This document shows positions 23,006 to 31,276 of a stretch of 64,000 bases of DNA, piece after piece. The stretch comes from Curtobacterium sp. MCJR17_020. Its GTDB lineage: Bacteria; Actinomycetota; Actinomycetes; Actinomycetales; Microbacteriaceae. Numbering within the stretch: the first letter of the stretch is position 1; each line of letters begins with the position of its first letter. Under the pieces are notes generated by a model. That model made no database searches. It worked only from the letters and a program-made list of their open reading frames with translations, and was not told the DNA's origin. Where the stretch lies: assembly GCF_003234365.2 (NCBI RefSeq), contig NZ_CP126260.1, positions 2,852,001 through 2,916,000 on the forward strand, read 5' to 3'. The position numbers were made by a program, and so were the translations under genes.

Positions 23006-23473
23006 CTACAGCACCTTGGCGTACCAACGGTCGGAGTACGGGTCGTCGTTGAACGGCGCGACCTGCACGAACCCGAGCCGCTCGTAGAGGGCACAGGCCT
23101 CGGCGAGCTCAGCCCGGGTGTCGAGCCGCAGCGACGTGATCCCGCGCGTCCGGCTGACCTCCTCGACGTGTCGCAGGAGCGCCGATCCGACACCCCGACC
23201 GCGGCGCTCCGGCAGCGTGAAGACCTTCGTCAGCTCACCGACGGCACCCACGAAACGCACGCCGGCACACGCGACCACCGCTCCTCCGTCCGAGGCGACG
23301 ACGAACAGCCCGGAATCCCCTTGCAGGTCGTCGAAGGGCTCGTCGAGCATCGCGCGGTCGACCTCGGCCGACGTCGCCACCCGCCCGTACCACCGCGACG
23401 CGACCTCGGTCAGGTAGGCCCGCACGATCGCGTCGGCCCGGCCTGCGCCGGGTCGCTCCGTCTCGAAGATCAT
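23006..23473 (-). CDS. GNAT family N-acetyltransferase
   Basis: A 155-residue acetyltransferase. The CoA loop is GELTKVFTLPERRGRGVGSALL (core from about 78), followed by RGITSLRLDTRAELAEACAL and YERLGFVQVAPFNDDPYSDRWY, a well-conserved ending in a group of actinobacterial GNATs. The gene is convergent with another GNAT (30 bp apart). The substrate is unknown. Confidence 0.85.
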   Translation of the reverse strand: MIFETERPGAGRADAIVRAYLTEVASRWYGRVATSAEVDRAMLDEPFDDLQGDSGLFVVASDGGAVVACAGVRFVGAVGELTKVFTLPERRGRGVGSALLRHVEEVSRTRGITSLRLDTRAELAEACALYERLGFVQVAPFNDDPYSDRWYAKVL

Positions 23474-23532
23474 CGCGCCCCTTGAACAGGCATACCATCC
23501 AAGCCTTTTTGGGCCCGGTCGGCGACCAGCTG

Positions 23533-23578
23533 CGGACGGGAGGCGCGTGGCGGGCCCGCCACGGGCCTCCTGGCCGTC
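23533..23578. repeat. GGACGGGAGGC-family palindrome downstream of sufU
   Basis: The left arm CGGACGGGAGGC (from 23533) and the right arm GGGCCTCCTGGCCG flank the perfect 18-bp core CGTGGCGGGCCCGCCACG at 23546-23563. The outer arms carry mismatches compared with the copy at 30277. On the minus strand it sits 31 bp past the sufU stop, a terminator position. Confidence 0.7.
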
Positions 23579-23608
23579 ACGTGGTCGCGATCGCGAGCCG
23601 CACCCGGC

Positions 23609-24058
23609 TCAGCGGGACGCCGTCGCCTCACGCGCGGCGGCTTCCGCCGCGACCCAGGCGAGCATGCCGCACTTGACCCGCATGACGAACTTCGAGACGC
23701 CGTGGAAGGCGATGAGGTCCTCGAGGACGTCCTCGTCGGGCTCGCCGACGCCGCGGGAGCGCATCATCGTGCGGAACTCGTCGGTCAGTGCGAGGAGCTC
23801 CGGGACCGTGCGGCCCACGGCCATGTCGGTGAGGACCGATGCCGACGCCATCGAGATCGAGCAGCCGTCGCCCTGCCAGGCGAGACCGGCGATGCGGTCG
23901 GTGCCCGGGTCGAGACGGATGCGGACGGTGATCTCGTCGCCGCACGTGGGGTTGCGCTCGAAGTGCGAGGCGTCGGCGTCGGGCAGGTCGCCGTCGCCGT
24001 GCCGGGCCTTGGCGTGGTCGAGGATGACCTGCTGGTACAGGCTGTCGAGGGAGTTCAT
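23609..24058 (-). CDS. sufU: SufU-type iron-sulfur cluster assembly protein
   Basis: A 149-residue SUF assembly protein of the NifU N-terminal domain family, SufU subgroup. Three conserved zinc/sulfur-relay cysteines are in NPTCGDEITVRI (about 38-49), WQGDGCSISMASAS (about 62-75) and RVKCGMLAW (about 128-136), with Asp in CGDE as the fourth ligand. The insert between the last two Cys (ALTDEFRTMMRSRGVGEPDE) marks SufU rather than IscU. ATG 24058 forms an ATGA overlap with sufS, so SufU is made with its desulfurase, whose persulfide it accepts as in Bacillus subtilis. Confidence 0.92.
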   Translation of the reverse strand: MNSLDSLYQQVILDHAKARHGDGDLPDADASHFERNPTCGDEITVRIRLDPGTDRIAGLAWQGDGCSISMASASVLTDMAVGRTVPELLALTDEFRTMMRSRGVGEPDEDVLEDLIAFHGVSKFVMRVKCGMLAWVAAEAAAREATASR

Positions 24059-25356
24059 GCGGTCGCTCCGAAGTAGCCGCGGACCTCGCCGACGGCCGCG
24101 ATGAACCGGTCCACGTCGTGCTCGGTCGTGTAGACGTAGGTGCTCGCGCGGCTGGTGGCGACCAGGCCGAGTCGGCGGTGCAGGGGTTGGGCGCAGTGGT
24201 GCCCCGAGCGGACGGCGATGCCCTGCGCGTCGAGGTACTGCGAGACGTCGTGTGCGTGCACGCCGTCGACGTCGAACGACACCAGGCCCGATCGCGGGAC
24301 GCCGACCGGTGGACCGACCACGCGGATGCCGGGAACGGCAGCCAGGCCGTCGAGCATGCGCCGGGCCAGGTGCTCCTCGTGCGCGCGGACACGCTCCATG
24401 CCGATGCCCTGCAGGTAGCGGACGGCCTCGGCAAGGGCGACGGCCTGCGACACGGGCTGCGTGCCGGCCTCGAACCGCTCGGGCGCCGGCATGAACTCCG
24501 ACGCCTGCATGGTCACGGTGGTGATCATGGACCCGCCGGTGCGGAACGGGGGCAACGCGTTCAACAGCTCGCTGCGGCCCCAGAGGACGCCGATGCCGTT
24601 CGGGCCGAGCATCTTGTGCCCGGAGAACGCGGCGAAGTCGACGCCGAGCTCCTGCACGTCGAGCGGCCGGTGCGGCGCGGACTGGCAGGCGTCGAGGACG
24701 ACCAGTGCGCCACGGGCGTGGGCGAGACCGACGATCTGCTCGACAGGGGCGACCATGCCGGTGACGTTCGAGACGTGCGCGAACGCGACCACCTTGGTGC
24801 GGTCGGTGATCAGGGCCGCGGCGTCCTCTGCGGTCCAGGTGCCGTCGTCGGCGACCGGGACCCAGCGGAGGGTCGCACCCGTCAGCGCGGCGAGTTCCTG
24901 CCACGGCACCAGGTTCGCGTGGTGCTCGGCCTCGGTGACCAGGATCTCGTCGCCCGGTCCGATGCGGAAGCGAGCGGCGTCGACCCCGCCGCGGCCACGG
25001 CTGGCGTTCGCGATGCCGTAGGCGACGAGGTTGAGGGCGTCGGTGGCGTTCGCGGTCCAGACGACCTCGCTCGGACCGGCAGCGCCGATGAAGTCGGCGA
25101 CGGTGGAACGGGCGTCCTCGTAGGCATCAGTGCTCAGGGCCGCGAGCGTGTGCGCGCCGCGGTGCACGGCGGCGTTGTCGTGCTCGAGGAACCGGCGCTC
25201 GGCGTCGAGGACCTGGGTCGGGCGTTCCGCCGTCGCCCCGGAGTCCAGGTACGCCAACGGTTGCCCGTTCACGTCCTGCGCGAGGATCGGGAAGTCCGAC
25301 TTGATCGTCTCGACCTCGGCCTCGGTGAGCGGCTGGTTCGGCGCCACGACTGTCAC
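24055..25356 (-). CDS. sufS: SufS-type cysteine desulfurase
   Basis: A 433-residue group II cysteine desulfurase (PLP), mobilising sulfur from cysteine for Fe-S clusters. PLP Lys is in FAAFSGHKMLGPNGIGVLWG (about 238-257), the nucleophile Cys in VRSGHHCAQPLHRRLG (about 384-399), and substrate motifs AYLDSGATAERP and AVHRGAHTLAA are near the N-terminus. The start is GTG 25356 with AGGAGG seven bases upstream; the longer frame has no ribosome site. sufU follows with ATGA overlap. The rest of the SUF system (sufB, sufC, sufD) is not in the window, so this pair stands apart from it. Confidence 0.93.
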   Translation of the reverse strand: MTVVAPNQPLTEAEVETIKSDFPILAQDVNGQPLAYLDSGATAERPTQVLDAERRFLEHDNAAVHRGAHTLAALSTDAYEDARSTVADFIGAAGPSEVVWTANATDALNLVAYGIANASRGRGGVDAARFRIGPGDEILVTEAEHHANLVPWQELAALTGATLRWVPVADDGTWTAEDAAALITDRTKVVAFAHVSNVTGMVAPVEQIVGLAHARGALVVLDACQSAPHRPLDVQELGVDFAAFSGHKMLGPNGIGVLWGRSELLNALPPFRTGGSMITTVTMQASEFMPAPERFEAGTQPVSQAVALAEAVRYLQGIGMERVRAHEEHLARRMLDGLAAVPGIRVVGPPVGVPRSGLVSFDVDGVHAHDVSQYLDAQGIAVRSGHHCAQPLHRRLGLVATSRASTYVYTTEHDVDRFIAAVGEVRGYFGATA

Positions 25357-25437
25357 GTCTCGTCCTCCTGGTGTTGCTGTCCGGAGCAACCCGTCAATGG
25401 TGGCCGTTGTTCCCGACGGCGTCCAGTCGGCACGGGA

Positions 25438-25469
25438 ACGGCCCAGGACCACGCCGGGTCCTGGGCCGT
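25438..25469 (-). terminator. terminator hairpin after the antitoxin-like gene
   Basis: ACGGCCCAGGACC (25438-25450) pairs exactly with GGTCCTGGGCCGT (25457-25469) around a 6-nt loop. It begins 13 bp past the stop of the minus-strand gene ending at 25482 and ends 82 bp before the sufS start. Confidence 0.8.
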
Positions 25470-25481
25470 CGCACGGTGGGG

Positions 25482-25694
25482 CTACTCGTTGCCGATCTTC
25501 TCGTCCGCAGCGTCGCGGGCACCGTCGATCTTGTCGTCGTACTTGCCGCCGGTGGCCTTCTTGACCGCGTCGGCGACGCCCCCGAGGACCTTGTCGCTGA
25601 TGTCCTCGGCCTTCTCGCTCTTCAGGGCGTCCTGGACCTTGTTGTCCTTCAGGAAGTCCTGGGCCTTCTTCGTGATGTCGTCGAACCCCGCCAT
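25482..25694 (-). CDS. MT0933-like antitoxin family protein (orphan)
   Basis: A 70-residue acidic/basic, charge-rich protein: MAGFDDITKKAQDFLKDNKV opens it, then QDALKSEKAEDISDKVLGGV and KKATGGKYDDKIDGARDAAD follow. This is the MT0933-like antitoxin pattern (Pfam MT0933_antitox), and many actinobacteria carry such genes alone with no toxin. ATG 25694 follows GAGGAG. No toxin-sized ORF lies next to it: upstream is a ClC channel and downstream are a terminator and sufS. A stress-induced CsbD-like solo protein is an alternative reading of the same composition. Confidence 0.7.
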   Translation of the reverse strand: MAGFDDITKKAQDFLKDNKVQDALKSEKAEDISDKVLGGVADAVKKATGGKYDDKIDGARDAADEKIGNE

Positions 25695-25790
25695 GGCCTG
25701 CTCCTCAGATCGGTGCGGAGCCCGTCGCTCCGTCATGCCGCAGATGGTAGGCCGCGGAGCCGTCGTCCGTCCCGGAACGTGACGAAGTGT

Positions 25791-27074
25791 TCACACCATC
25801 TGGGCGCTGCGTCGACGTGCCAGGACGTACCCGACCGCGACCGCCCCGGACACCGCGAGGAGCGACGGGATGAGGATGTCGGTGCCCTCCTGCGTGAACT
25901 CGACCACCAGGACGAGCGCCGTGAACGGGGCCCGCATCGTGGTCGCCAGGAACGCCGCGGCGCCGACGAACGCGAAGGCCGCCAGGCCCGGGCCGTCGGC
26001 CGGCCAGAGCAGGAGCCACGCGCCACCGAGGCCGCCGCCGATCGCCGAACCGATCGCGATCGAGGGCGTCAGGGTGCCGCCGACCGCGCCGGCACCGATG
26101 GTGGCCGACGTGGTGATGGTGCGGACGACGCCGAGCAGGAGCAGCAGCACGATCGGCGCCAGGCCGGCGACGGTGCCGTCGTCGAGCGAGGCGTTCATCG
26201 CGACGAGGCCCAGCGCCCGCCCGTTGCCGAGGATCTCGGGGAACGGCACCGCGATGAGCCCGACCATCGCGAACACCACCGGCAGCACGACGAGCAGGTG
26301 CCAGCCCTTGGGAGCGATGCCCTGCAGCCGGTTGGTGAGCTTCACGAACCCGACGCCGGCCAGGCCGAGGACGGGCCCGACGATGATCGCCCAGACGAGC
26401 AGCGACGGCGACATGTGCATCGCCGGCACGTGGTAGAGCACCTCGTCCGGGATCACGAGCCGGGCGACGAACGCGGCGACGGCGCTCGTGGCGAACGCGG
26501 GCAGCGCCGTGGCGAAGCTGATCTCTCCGAGCAGGACCTCGACGGCGAACAGCGCACCGCCGAGCGGGACGTCGTACACCGCGGCGAGGCCCGCTGCCGC
26601 TCCGCAGGCGACCAGGATCTTCGTCTCGCGCGGGGTGAGACCGGCACGACGGGTGACGAGTTGGGAGAGCCAGGCGCCGACCTCGCGCGGGGCGACCTCC
26701 TTGCCGATCGAGGCGCCGAGACCGACCGCCAGGATCTGCACGCCGGCGTTCGCCAGGGTCGCGAGCGCGGGCATCCGCTTGCCGCCCACCGCCGCGGTGA
26801 CGGACACGATCGGGCGCCCCCAGCGCCGGAGCGCCCACCAGGCGAAGCCCGTCAGGACACCGGCGGCCACGAGCGCGAGGAACCGGTTCAGCGCCGACGG
26901 CGCGTCCGCCGCCTCGAGGTGCCCGCCGAAGCCGTAGCCGAACGCCACGAACTGGATGAGCTGCAGCGCGAGCCACACGGCGATGCCGGCGATCCCACCG
27001 GAGACGCCCACCAGGGCGGTGACGACGGCGAGCTTGAGCGCCCAGACGGGGGTCGCGTGTCCGGAGCGCGGCAT
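25791..27074 (-). CDS. ClC-type chloride channel or antiporter
   Basis: A 427-residue ClC protein with about ten or more membrane helices. The selectivity signatures are GLGASIGKEVAPREVGAWLS (about 107-126; the GKExP motif with the gating-type Glu present), KILVACGAAAGLAAVYDVPL (about 137-156) and GAGAVGGTLTPSIAIGSAIG (about 328-347, the GxFxP region). There is no C-terminal CBS domain pair. It probably exchanges chloride for protons or conducts chloride. ATG 27074 (MPRSGHATP) is used; a longer frame to 27128 is possible. No operon partner is clear. Confidence 0.87.
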   Translation of the reverse strand: MPRSGHATPVWALKLAVVTALVGVSGGIAGIAVWLALQLIQFVAFGYGFGGHLEAADAPSALNRFLALVAAGVLTGFAWWALRRWGRPIVSVTAAVGGKRMPALATLANAGVQILAVGLGASIGKEVAPREVGAWLSQLVTRRAGLTPRETKILVACGAAAGLAAVYDVPLGGALFAVEVLLGEISFATALPAFATSAVAAFVARLVIPDEVLYHVPAMHMSPSLLVWAIIVGPVLGLAGVGFVKLTNRLQGIAPKGWHLLVVLPVVFAMVGLIAVPFPEILGNGRALGLVAMNASLDDGTVAGLAPIVLLLLLGVVRTITTSATIGAGAVGGTLTPSIAIGSAIGGGLGGAWLLLWPADGPGLAAFAFVGAAAFLATTMRAPFTALVLVVEFTQEGTDILIPSLLAVSGAVAVGYVLARRRSAQMV

Positions 27075-27134
27075 GTCGGAAACCCTAGCGGCTCCGATCA
27101 CCGGCACCGGGCCTCCCGGTCGTCGCACCTGCCG

Positions 27135-29249
27135 TCAGACGGCCGTCAGACGGAACGGGACCACGCAGTCGGCGGGCACGAGCGGCGGGTGCAGGCCGAC
27201 CGTGCCGAGCACCCGACCGCTGAACACCCGTGCGCCGCTCCACCAGTCCGGCCGGACGATCCCGTGCCCGTCGCCGACCACGATCGGGTCGACGCGGTAC
27301 GAGACGTCCGGGTCGAGGTCGCGGAAGGTGACTCGACCGGTGCCGGACACCTCGGACCGCCCGATGCTCGCCAGGAAGAAGACCGCCTGCTGCCGGTCCG
27401 GCGTGACCGTGCCGTACACGAGTCGGGAGTCGTCGACCTCGTCCATCCGCACCAGGTCGCCGCCGTGCAGCAGCCCGCGCAGCTCCTTGTACAGCGCGAT
27501 CCACTCCGCCAGCGACGCCGACTCCTCCGCCGTCGCCTCGGTGAGGTCCCACTCGATGCCCAGGTGCCCGACGAGCGCGGTGCCGGCCCGGAAGGCCAGG
27601 TCGTGCACGCGGCCCGTCGAGTGGTTCCTGCCGCTCGCGATGTGCGCGCCGAGGAGCTCCGGGGGCAGGAGCTGCTGCGTCCACCGGTGCATCTGCTGCC
27701 GCTCGAGGGGGTCGATGTCGTCGGACACCCAGACGCGGTCGGTGTGCTCGATCACGCCGAGGTCGACCCGCGCGCCGCCCGACGCGCACGACTCGATCTC
27801 GAGCCTCGGGAAGCGCTCCTTCAGGGTCGCCATCAGGTGGTACGTCGCCAGGGTCTGCTCGTGCACCGCCGCGCCGCCACCGGGGAACCCGGCCTCCACC
27901 AGGTCGCGGTTGTGGTCCCACTTGACGTACTCGATGCCGTACTCGCCGATGATCGCCGTCATCCGCTCGAGCACGTACTCGTACGCCTCGGGGATCGCCA
28001 GGTCGAGCACCTGCTGGTCGCGGGACCGCATCGGCAGTCGGCCGCCCGCCTGCATGATCCACTCCGGGTGGGCGCGGGCGAGGTCGCTGTCCTCGTTCAC
28101 CATCTCGGGTTCGAACCACAGGCCGAACTCCATGCCGAGGGCCCGGACACGGTCCACGATCGGCCCGAGCCCGTCGGGCCAGACGTCCTCGTCGACGTAC
28201 CAGTCGCCGAGCCCGAGGTGGTCGTTCCGGCGGCCGCGGAACCACCCGTCGTCGAGCACGTACCGCTCGACCCCGAGGGCGGCGGCGCGCTCCGCCAGGT
28301 CGGTCAGCCGGGCGAGGTCGTGGTCGAAGTACACGGCCTCCCAGACGTTGATCGTCATCGGCCGCGGCGTCGTCGGGTGCTGCGGCCGGCTGCGGAGCCA
28401 CTGGTGGAACCGTCGGGCCTGGTCGTCGAGCCCGTCACCGTGGGCGAACCACACCCACGGCCCCTCGTACGTCTCGCCCGTGCCGAGCCGGACCTCGCCC
28501 GGCAGCAGCAGTTCGCCGCCGCCGATCACCTGGCGCCCGGTCGACAGGCGTTCGGCGTGGTGCCGGTGGTTCCCGCTCCACCCGGTGTGCACGCCCCAGA
28601 CCTGACCGCGGGCGAAGCCGAAGCCGGGCTCCCCCACCGTCAGGACGGTCGCGGCGTCGGCACCGGTCCGGCCCTTCCGGCTCTCGCGCTGGTGGGTGCC
28701 GACGACGAGCTCGCGGCGCTGCGGGGTGCGTTCCTTGCCCCATCGACCGGCGAAGTCCAGGACCTCGCGCGCACCGGACGGGATCGGCATCGCCACCGTC
28801 AGGTCGTCCACCGTGTAGACGCCCTCGGCGGTGTTCGTGACCGCGGCCCGGGCACGGACGAGTCCGGAGACGAGCACCTCGATCGTCAGCCGGACGGCGA
28901 GGCCCGCGGTGTCGTCGGCAGCCTCGGCCGTGACGGTCGTGTCGGTCACGTCGAGCGACCGCACGGTGAACGCCGGCGACCAGTCGTGGCCGTCGCGGTG
29001 TCCGGCCAGGCCGGGTCGTCCGCTCCACCCGCGGTTCGGCTCGGGCAGCACGGCGACACGGACGGGGTCGTCCATCTCGTTCTGGGCCACGGGGGCGACG
29101 TCCGCGTCGGCGAGTGCGACGAGCGCGTCGTCGTCGAGTGGCCCGAGGGCTGCACCCCAGTGCACCACCGCGGGCAGCGCGTGGTCACGGCAGTCGAGGA
29201 CGAGGGAGACGCCCCCGGCGGTCAGGTGGACGAGGTCGTGCGGGGTCAC
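27135..29249 (-). CDS. alpha-galactosidase (GH36)
   Basis: A 704-residue GH36 enzyme hydrolysing terminal alpha-galactosides such as melibiose or raffinose. The N-terminal beta-sandwich spans about 1-300, the catalytic barrel begins near NVWEAVYFDHDLARLTDLAE, and the nucleophile Asp is in EYVKWDHNRDLVEAG (about 440-454). The acid/base Asp is in DRVWVSDDIDPLERQQMHRW (about 500-519). The subsite pieces VLDDGWFRGRRND and GLWFEPEMVNEDSDLARAHP are clear. There is no signal peptide. The start is GTG 29249, 14 bp after the corA stop; it is probably transcribed with corA, although the pairing has no metabolic logic. No galactoside transporter is adjacent. Confidence 0.92.
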   Translation of the reverse strand: MTPHDLVHLTAGGVSLVLDCRDHALPAVVHWGAALGPLDDDALVALADADVAPVAQNEMDDPVRVAVLPEPNRGWSGRPGLAGHRDGHDWSPAFTVRSLDVTDTTVTAEAADDTAGLAVRLTIEVLVSGLVRARAAVTNTAEGVYTVDDLTVAMPIPSGAREVLDFAGRWGKERTPQRRELVVGTHQRESRKGRTGADAATVLTVGEPGFGFARGQVWGVHTGWSGNHRHHAERLSTGRQVIGGGELLLPGEVRLGTGETYEGPWVWFAHGDGLDDQARRFHQWLRSRPQHPTTPRPMTINVWEAVYFDHDLARLTDLAERAAALGVERYVLDDGWFRGRRNDHLGLGDWYVDEDVWPDGLGPIVDRVRALGMEFGLWFEPEMVNEDSDLARAHPEWIMQAGGRLPMRSRDQQVLDLAIPEAYEYVLERMTAIIGEYGIEYVKWDHNRDLVEAGFPGGGAAVHEQTLATYHLMATLKERFPRLEIESCASGGARVDLGVIEHTDRVWVSDDIDPLERQQMHRWTQQLLPPELLGAHIASGRNHSTGRVHDLAFRAGTALVGHLGIEWDLTEATAEESASLAEWIALYKELRGLLHGGDLVRMDEVDDSRLVYGTVTPDRQQAVFFLASIGRSEVSGTGRVTFRDLDPDVSYRVDPIVVGDGHGIVRPDWWSGARVFSGRVLGTVGLHPPLVPADCVVPFRLTAV

Positions 29250-29263
29250 GGCCCCAGTCTTCC

Positions 29264-30247
29264 TCAGAACCAGCGCTTGACCTTGAACACGACCCACAGG
29301 ATCGCGGCGAACAGGATCATCCCGACGATCGACAGCGGGTAGCCCCAGGTCCACGTCAGCTCGGGCATGTGCGTGAAGTTCATCCCGTAGATGGCGGCGA
29401 TGAGCGTCGGGGCGAACAGGATCGCCGCCCAGCCGGAGATCCGCTTCGTGTCGTCGTTCTGCTTCTGCGCAGCCAGGGTGGAGTCGACGGTCAGCGCGTT
29501 CTGCAGCAGCTGCCGGAACGTGTCCAGCCGCTCCACCGTGCGGATGGCGTGGTCGAGGACGTCGCGGAACCGGCGCTGCATCTCGATCGGCAGGTGGTAC
29601 TTCTCGGCGCCGCGGTGCAGGTTCTCGATGATGTGGATCAGCGGGCGGGCCGCACGCTGGAAGTCGACGACCTCGCCGAACAGTTCGTAGACGCGCCGCG
29701 AGACCCCGGCCTCGCCCGCGAACAGCTGGTCCTCGATCTGGTTGATGTCCTCTTCCAGCCCGTCGATCACCGGCACGTAGCCGTCGACGATCGTGTCCAT
29801 GAGCGCCCAGAGCTGCGCCTGCGGTCCGACCGTCACCAGGCCGGGCTTGCCGCTCATCCGCTGCAGCGCTCGCGGGACGGTCGGCTTGCCGCGCGGGTCG
29901 GCCTTCACCACGACGAGGAAGAAGTTCTCGCCGACGAAGGCGTGCACCTCGCCGAACGCCACCTCTTCCTGCCCGTCGTTGTAGAGCGCGGGCTTGAGGA
30001 CCACGAAGAGCGTCGAGCCGTACCGCTCGAGCTTCGGTCGCTGGTGCCCCTCGGCGGAGTCCTCGACCGCGAGCTCGTGCAGGCCCAGGGCGACCGCGAC
30101 GTCGCCGAGCTCCTGCGCGTCCGGTTGGTACAGCACGATGCACGCGCTCGCGCCCTGCTCGTCGAGCATCCGGAAGGTGTCGTCCAGCGACGGACTCGCC
30201 ATCGGGGCGATCCGGTCGACGTACACGGTGTTCATCTCGACGCTCAC
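29264..30247 (-). CDS. corA: magnesium/cobalt transport protein CorA
   Basis: A 327-residue CorA-family divalent cation channel. A large N-terminal cytoplasmic domain (about 1-265) with long helices (LEEDINQIEDQLFAGEAGVS; RFRDVLDHAIRTVERLDTFR) is followed by two C-terminal membrane helices. The selectivity motif YGMNF is present in the loop between them (IAAIYGMNFTHMPEL, about 285-299). The C-terminus ends KVKRWF, a basic ring typical of CorA. The start is GTG 30247. The 44-bp palindrome at 30277-30320 lies just upstream of this start. Confidence 0.93.
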   Translation of the reverse strand: MSVEMNTVYVDRIAPMASPSLDDTFRMLDEQGASACIVLYQPDAQELGDVAVALGLHELAVEDSAEGHQRPKLERYGSTLFVVLKPALYNDGQEEVAFGEVHAFVGENFFLVVVKADPRGKPTVPRALQRMSGKPGLVTVGPQAQLWALMDTIVDGYVPVIDGLEEDINQIEDQLFAGEAGVSRRVYELFGEVVDFQRAARPLIHIIENLHRGAEKYHLPIEMQRRFRDVLDHAIRTVERLDTFRQLLQNALTVDSTLAAQKQNDDTKRISGWAAILFAPTLIAAIYGMNFTHMPELTWTWGYPLSIVGMILFAAILWVVFKVKRWF

Positions 30248-30276
30248 GCGACCACCGTACGCAGGTGACCAGCTTT

Positions 30277-30320
30277 CGGACGGGAGGCCCGTGGCGGGCC
30301 CGCCACGGGCCTCCCGTCCG
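30277..30320. repeat. perfect 44-bp palindrome of the GGACGGGAGGC family in a divergent gap
   Basis: Every base of the 22-nt left half (30277-30298, beginning CGGACGGGAGGCCCGTGGCG) pairs with the right half (30299-30320). It lies between the 5' ends of corA (minus, start 30247) and the TspO-like gene (plus, start 30412), so it terminates neither gene in the normal sense. It could be a mobile-type palindrome, a site for a DNA-binding protein, or the stray end of a terminator cassette. Confidence 0.8.
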
Positions 30321-30411
30321 CCGTCCCCCGCAGGCTGAACGCACGCTGCGCGCCCGACAGGACCGCCCGCCTACGGTGCAGGTCATCAGCATGCTGACGA
30401 AGGGAACGGTC

Positions 30412-31212
30412 ATGAAGAGGATCTGGAAGCGCATCGCGGTCGCCGTGAGTGCCGTCGTCGCGGTGGTCGGGGCGTTCGTCGGGTCCGGCGCGGCCGGCGG
30501 GACGCCGATCCAGGACGCTGCCGGCGGAGCACTGTCCGCGTCGTCGACCGCCATCGCACCGGACGGTCCGGCGTTCTCGATCTGGAGCGTCGTCTACGTC
30601 GGCCTCATCGCCTACGCGATCCGCCAGCTCTTCCGCACGTCGGACGACGCCCGGCACGCGGAGCTCGCGGTGCCGGCGATCCTGTCGCTGCTGCTCAACG
30701 CGGCGTGGATCCTGTCGGTGCAGTTCGGGTTCCTGTGGGCGAGCGAGCCGATCATCGTGGCCCTGCTCGCGGTGCTGGTCTGGACGTTCACGATCCTGCG
30801 GCGGACGAACCCCTCCGGCGTCGTCGAGGCGATCGTCACCGACGGCACGTTCGGCCTCTACCTCGGGTGGGTGTGCGTCGCGACGGCGGCGAACACGGCC
30901 GCGGTGCTGACGGCAGCGGGCTTCCGGGGCTTCGACCTCGGGCAGGACGTCTGGGGTGTGCTCGTCGCAGCGGTGGCCGGGCTCGTCGGGCTGCTGCTGG
31001 CGGTGTGGGGTCGGGGGCGCCTGGCGCCGATGCTCTCCCTGGCGTGGGGGCTGGCGTGGGTGGCGGTCGCGCGGCTCGACGGTCCGCTGGTGTCGACGCC
31101 GACCGCCGTCGCTGCGGTCGTCGCAGCCGCCGCGGTCGTGGTGGTGACGGTCGCCGTGCGGGCGCGTGCGGGCTGGTCCGGCGCGCGTGGGCTGGCCCGA
31201 GTCTCGGCCTGA
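30412..31212 (+). CDS. TspO/MBR-related tryptophan-rich membrane protein
   Basis: A 266-residue integral membrane protein with about seven or eight hydrophobic segments. The segment TAIAPDGPAFSIWSVVYVGL (about 44-63) with FxIWxxxY and the later LLLNAAWILSVQFGFLWASE (about 89-108) match TspO/MBR-like proteins of the tryptophan-rich sensory group found in Gram-positives, which are longer than classical TspO. Function is unknown; ligands of the classical family are tetrapyrroles. ATG 30412 follows GAAGGGA; ATG 30391 is an alternative. The last codons (ARVSA and stop) overlap a dispersed palindrome repeat. Confidence 0.72.
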   Translation: MKRIWKRIAVAVSAVVAVVGAFVGSGAAGGTPIQDAAGGALSASSTAIAPDGPAFSIWSVVYVGLIAYAIRQLFRTSDDARHAELAVPAILSLLLNAAWILSVQFGFLWASEPIIVALLAVLVWTFTILRRTNPSGVVEAIVTDGTFGLYLGWVCVATAANTAAVLTAAGFRGFDLGQDVWGVLVAAVAGLVGLLLAVWGRGRLAPMLSLAWGLAWVAVARLDGPLVSTPTAVAAVVAAAAVVVVTVAVRARAGWSGARGLARVSA

Positions 31213-31268
31213 GCGACACTTCTCGGGCGCTCGGCTGCGAGAACTGTCGCCCAGCCCGAGTCTCGGGG
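31196..31268. repeat. CCGAGTCTCGG / GAGCGACA-type composite palindrome overlapping a gene end
   Basis: CCCGAGTCTCGG (31196-31207) lies inside the last codons of the TspO-like gene. GCGACACTTCTCG (31213-31225) pairs with CGAGAACTGTCGC (31238-31250) with one mismatch, and CCCGAGTCTCGGGG closes at 31255-31268. The same order of elements recurs at 60708-60798. It sits between convergent genes (TspO-like and ald), so it may end both transcripts. Confidence 0.75.
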
Positions 31269-31276
31269 CCTGGGCT

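Noticed and set aside
25482..25694. Toxin-antitoxin pair
   Set aside because: Only the antitoxin-like partner is visible; no plausible toxin ORF lies next to it.
25371..29342. Very long plus-strand open frame (over 1300 codons) across the ClC and alpha-galactosidase genes
   Set aside because: It is antisense to recognised genes, has Arg/His/Gly-rich low-complexity content and no family motif; long spurious frames are usual at this GC content.
29250..30554. 435-codon upstream extension of the alpha-galactosidase
   Set aside because: It is corA read in another frame; GTG 29249 follows the corA stop and begins the GH36 sequence.
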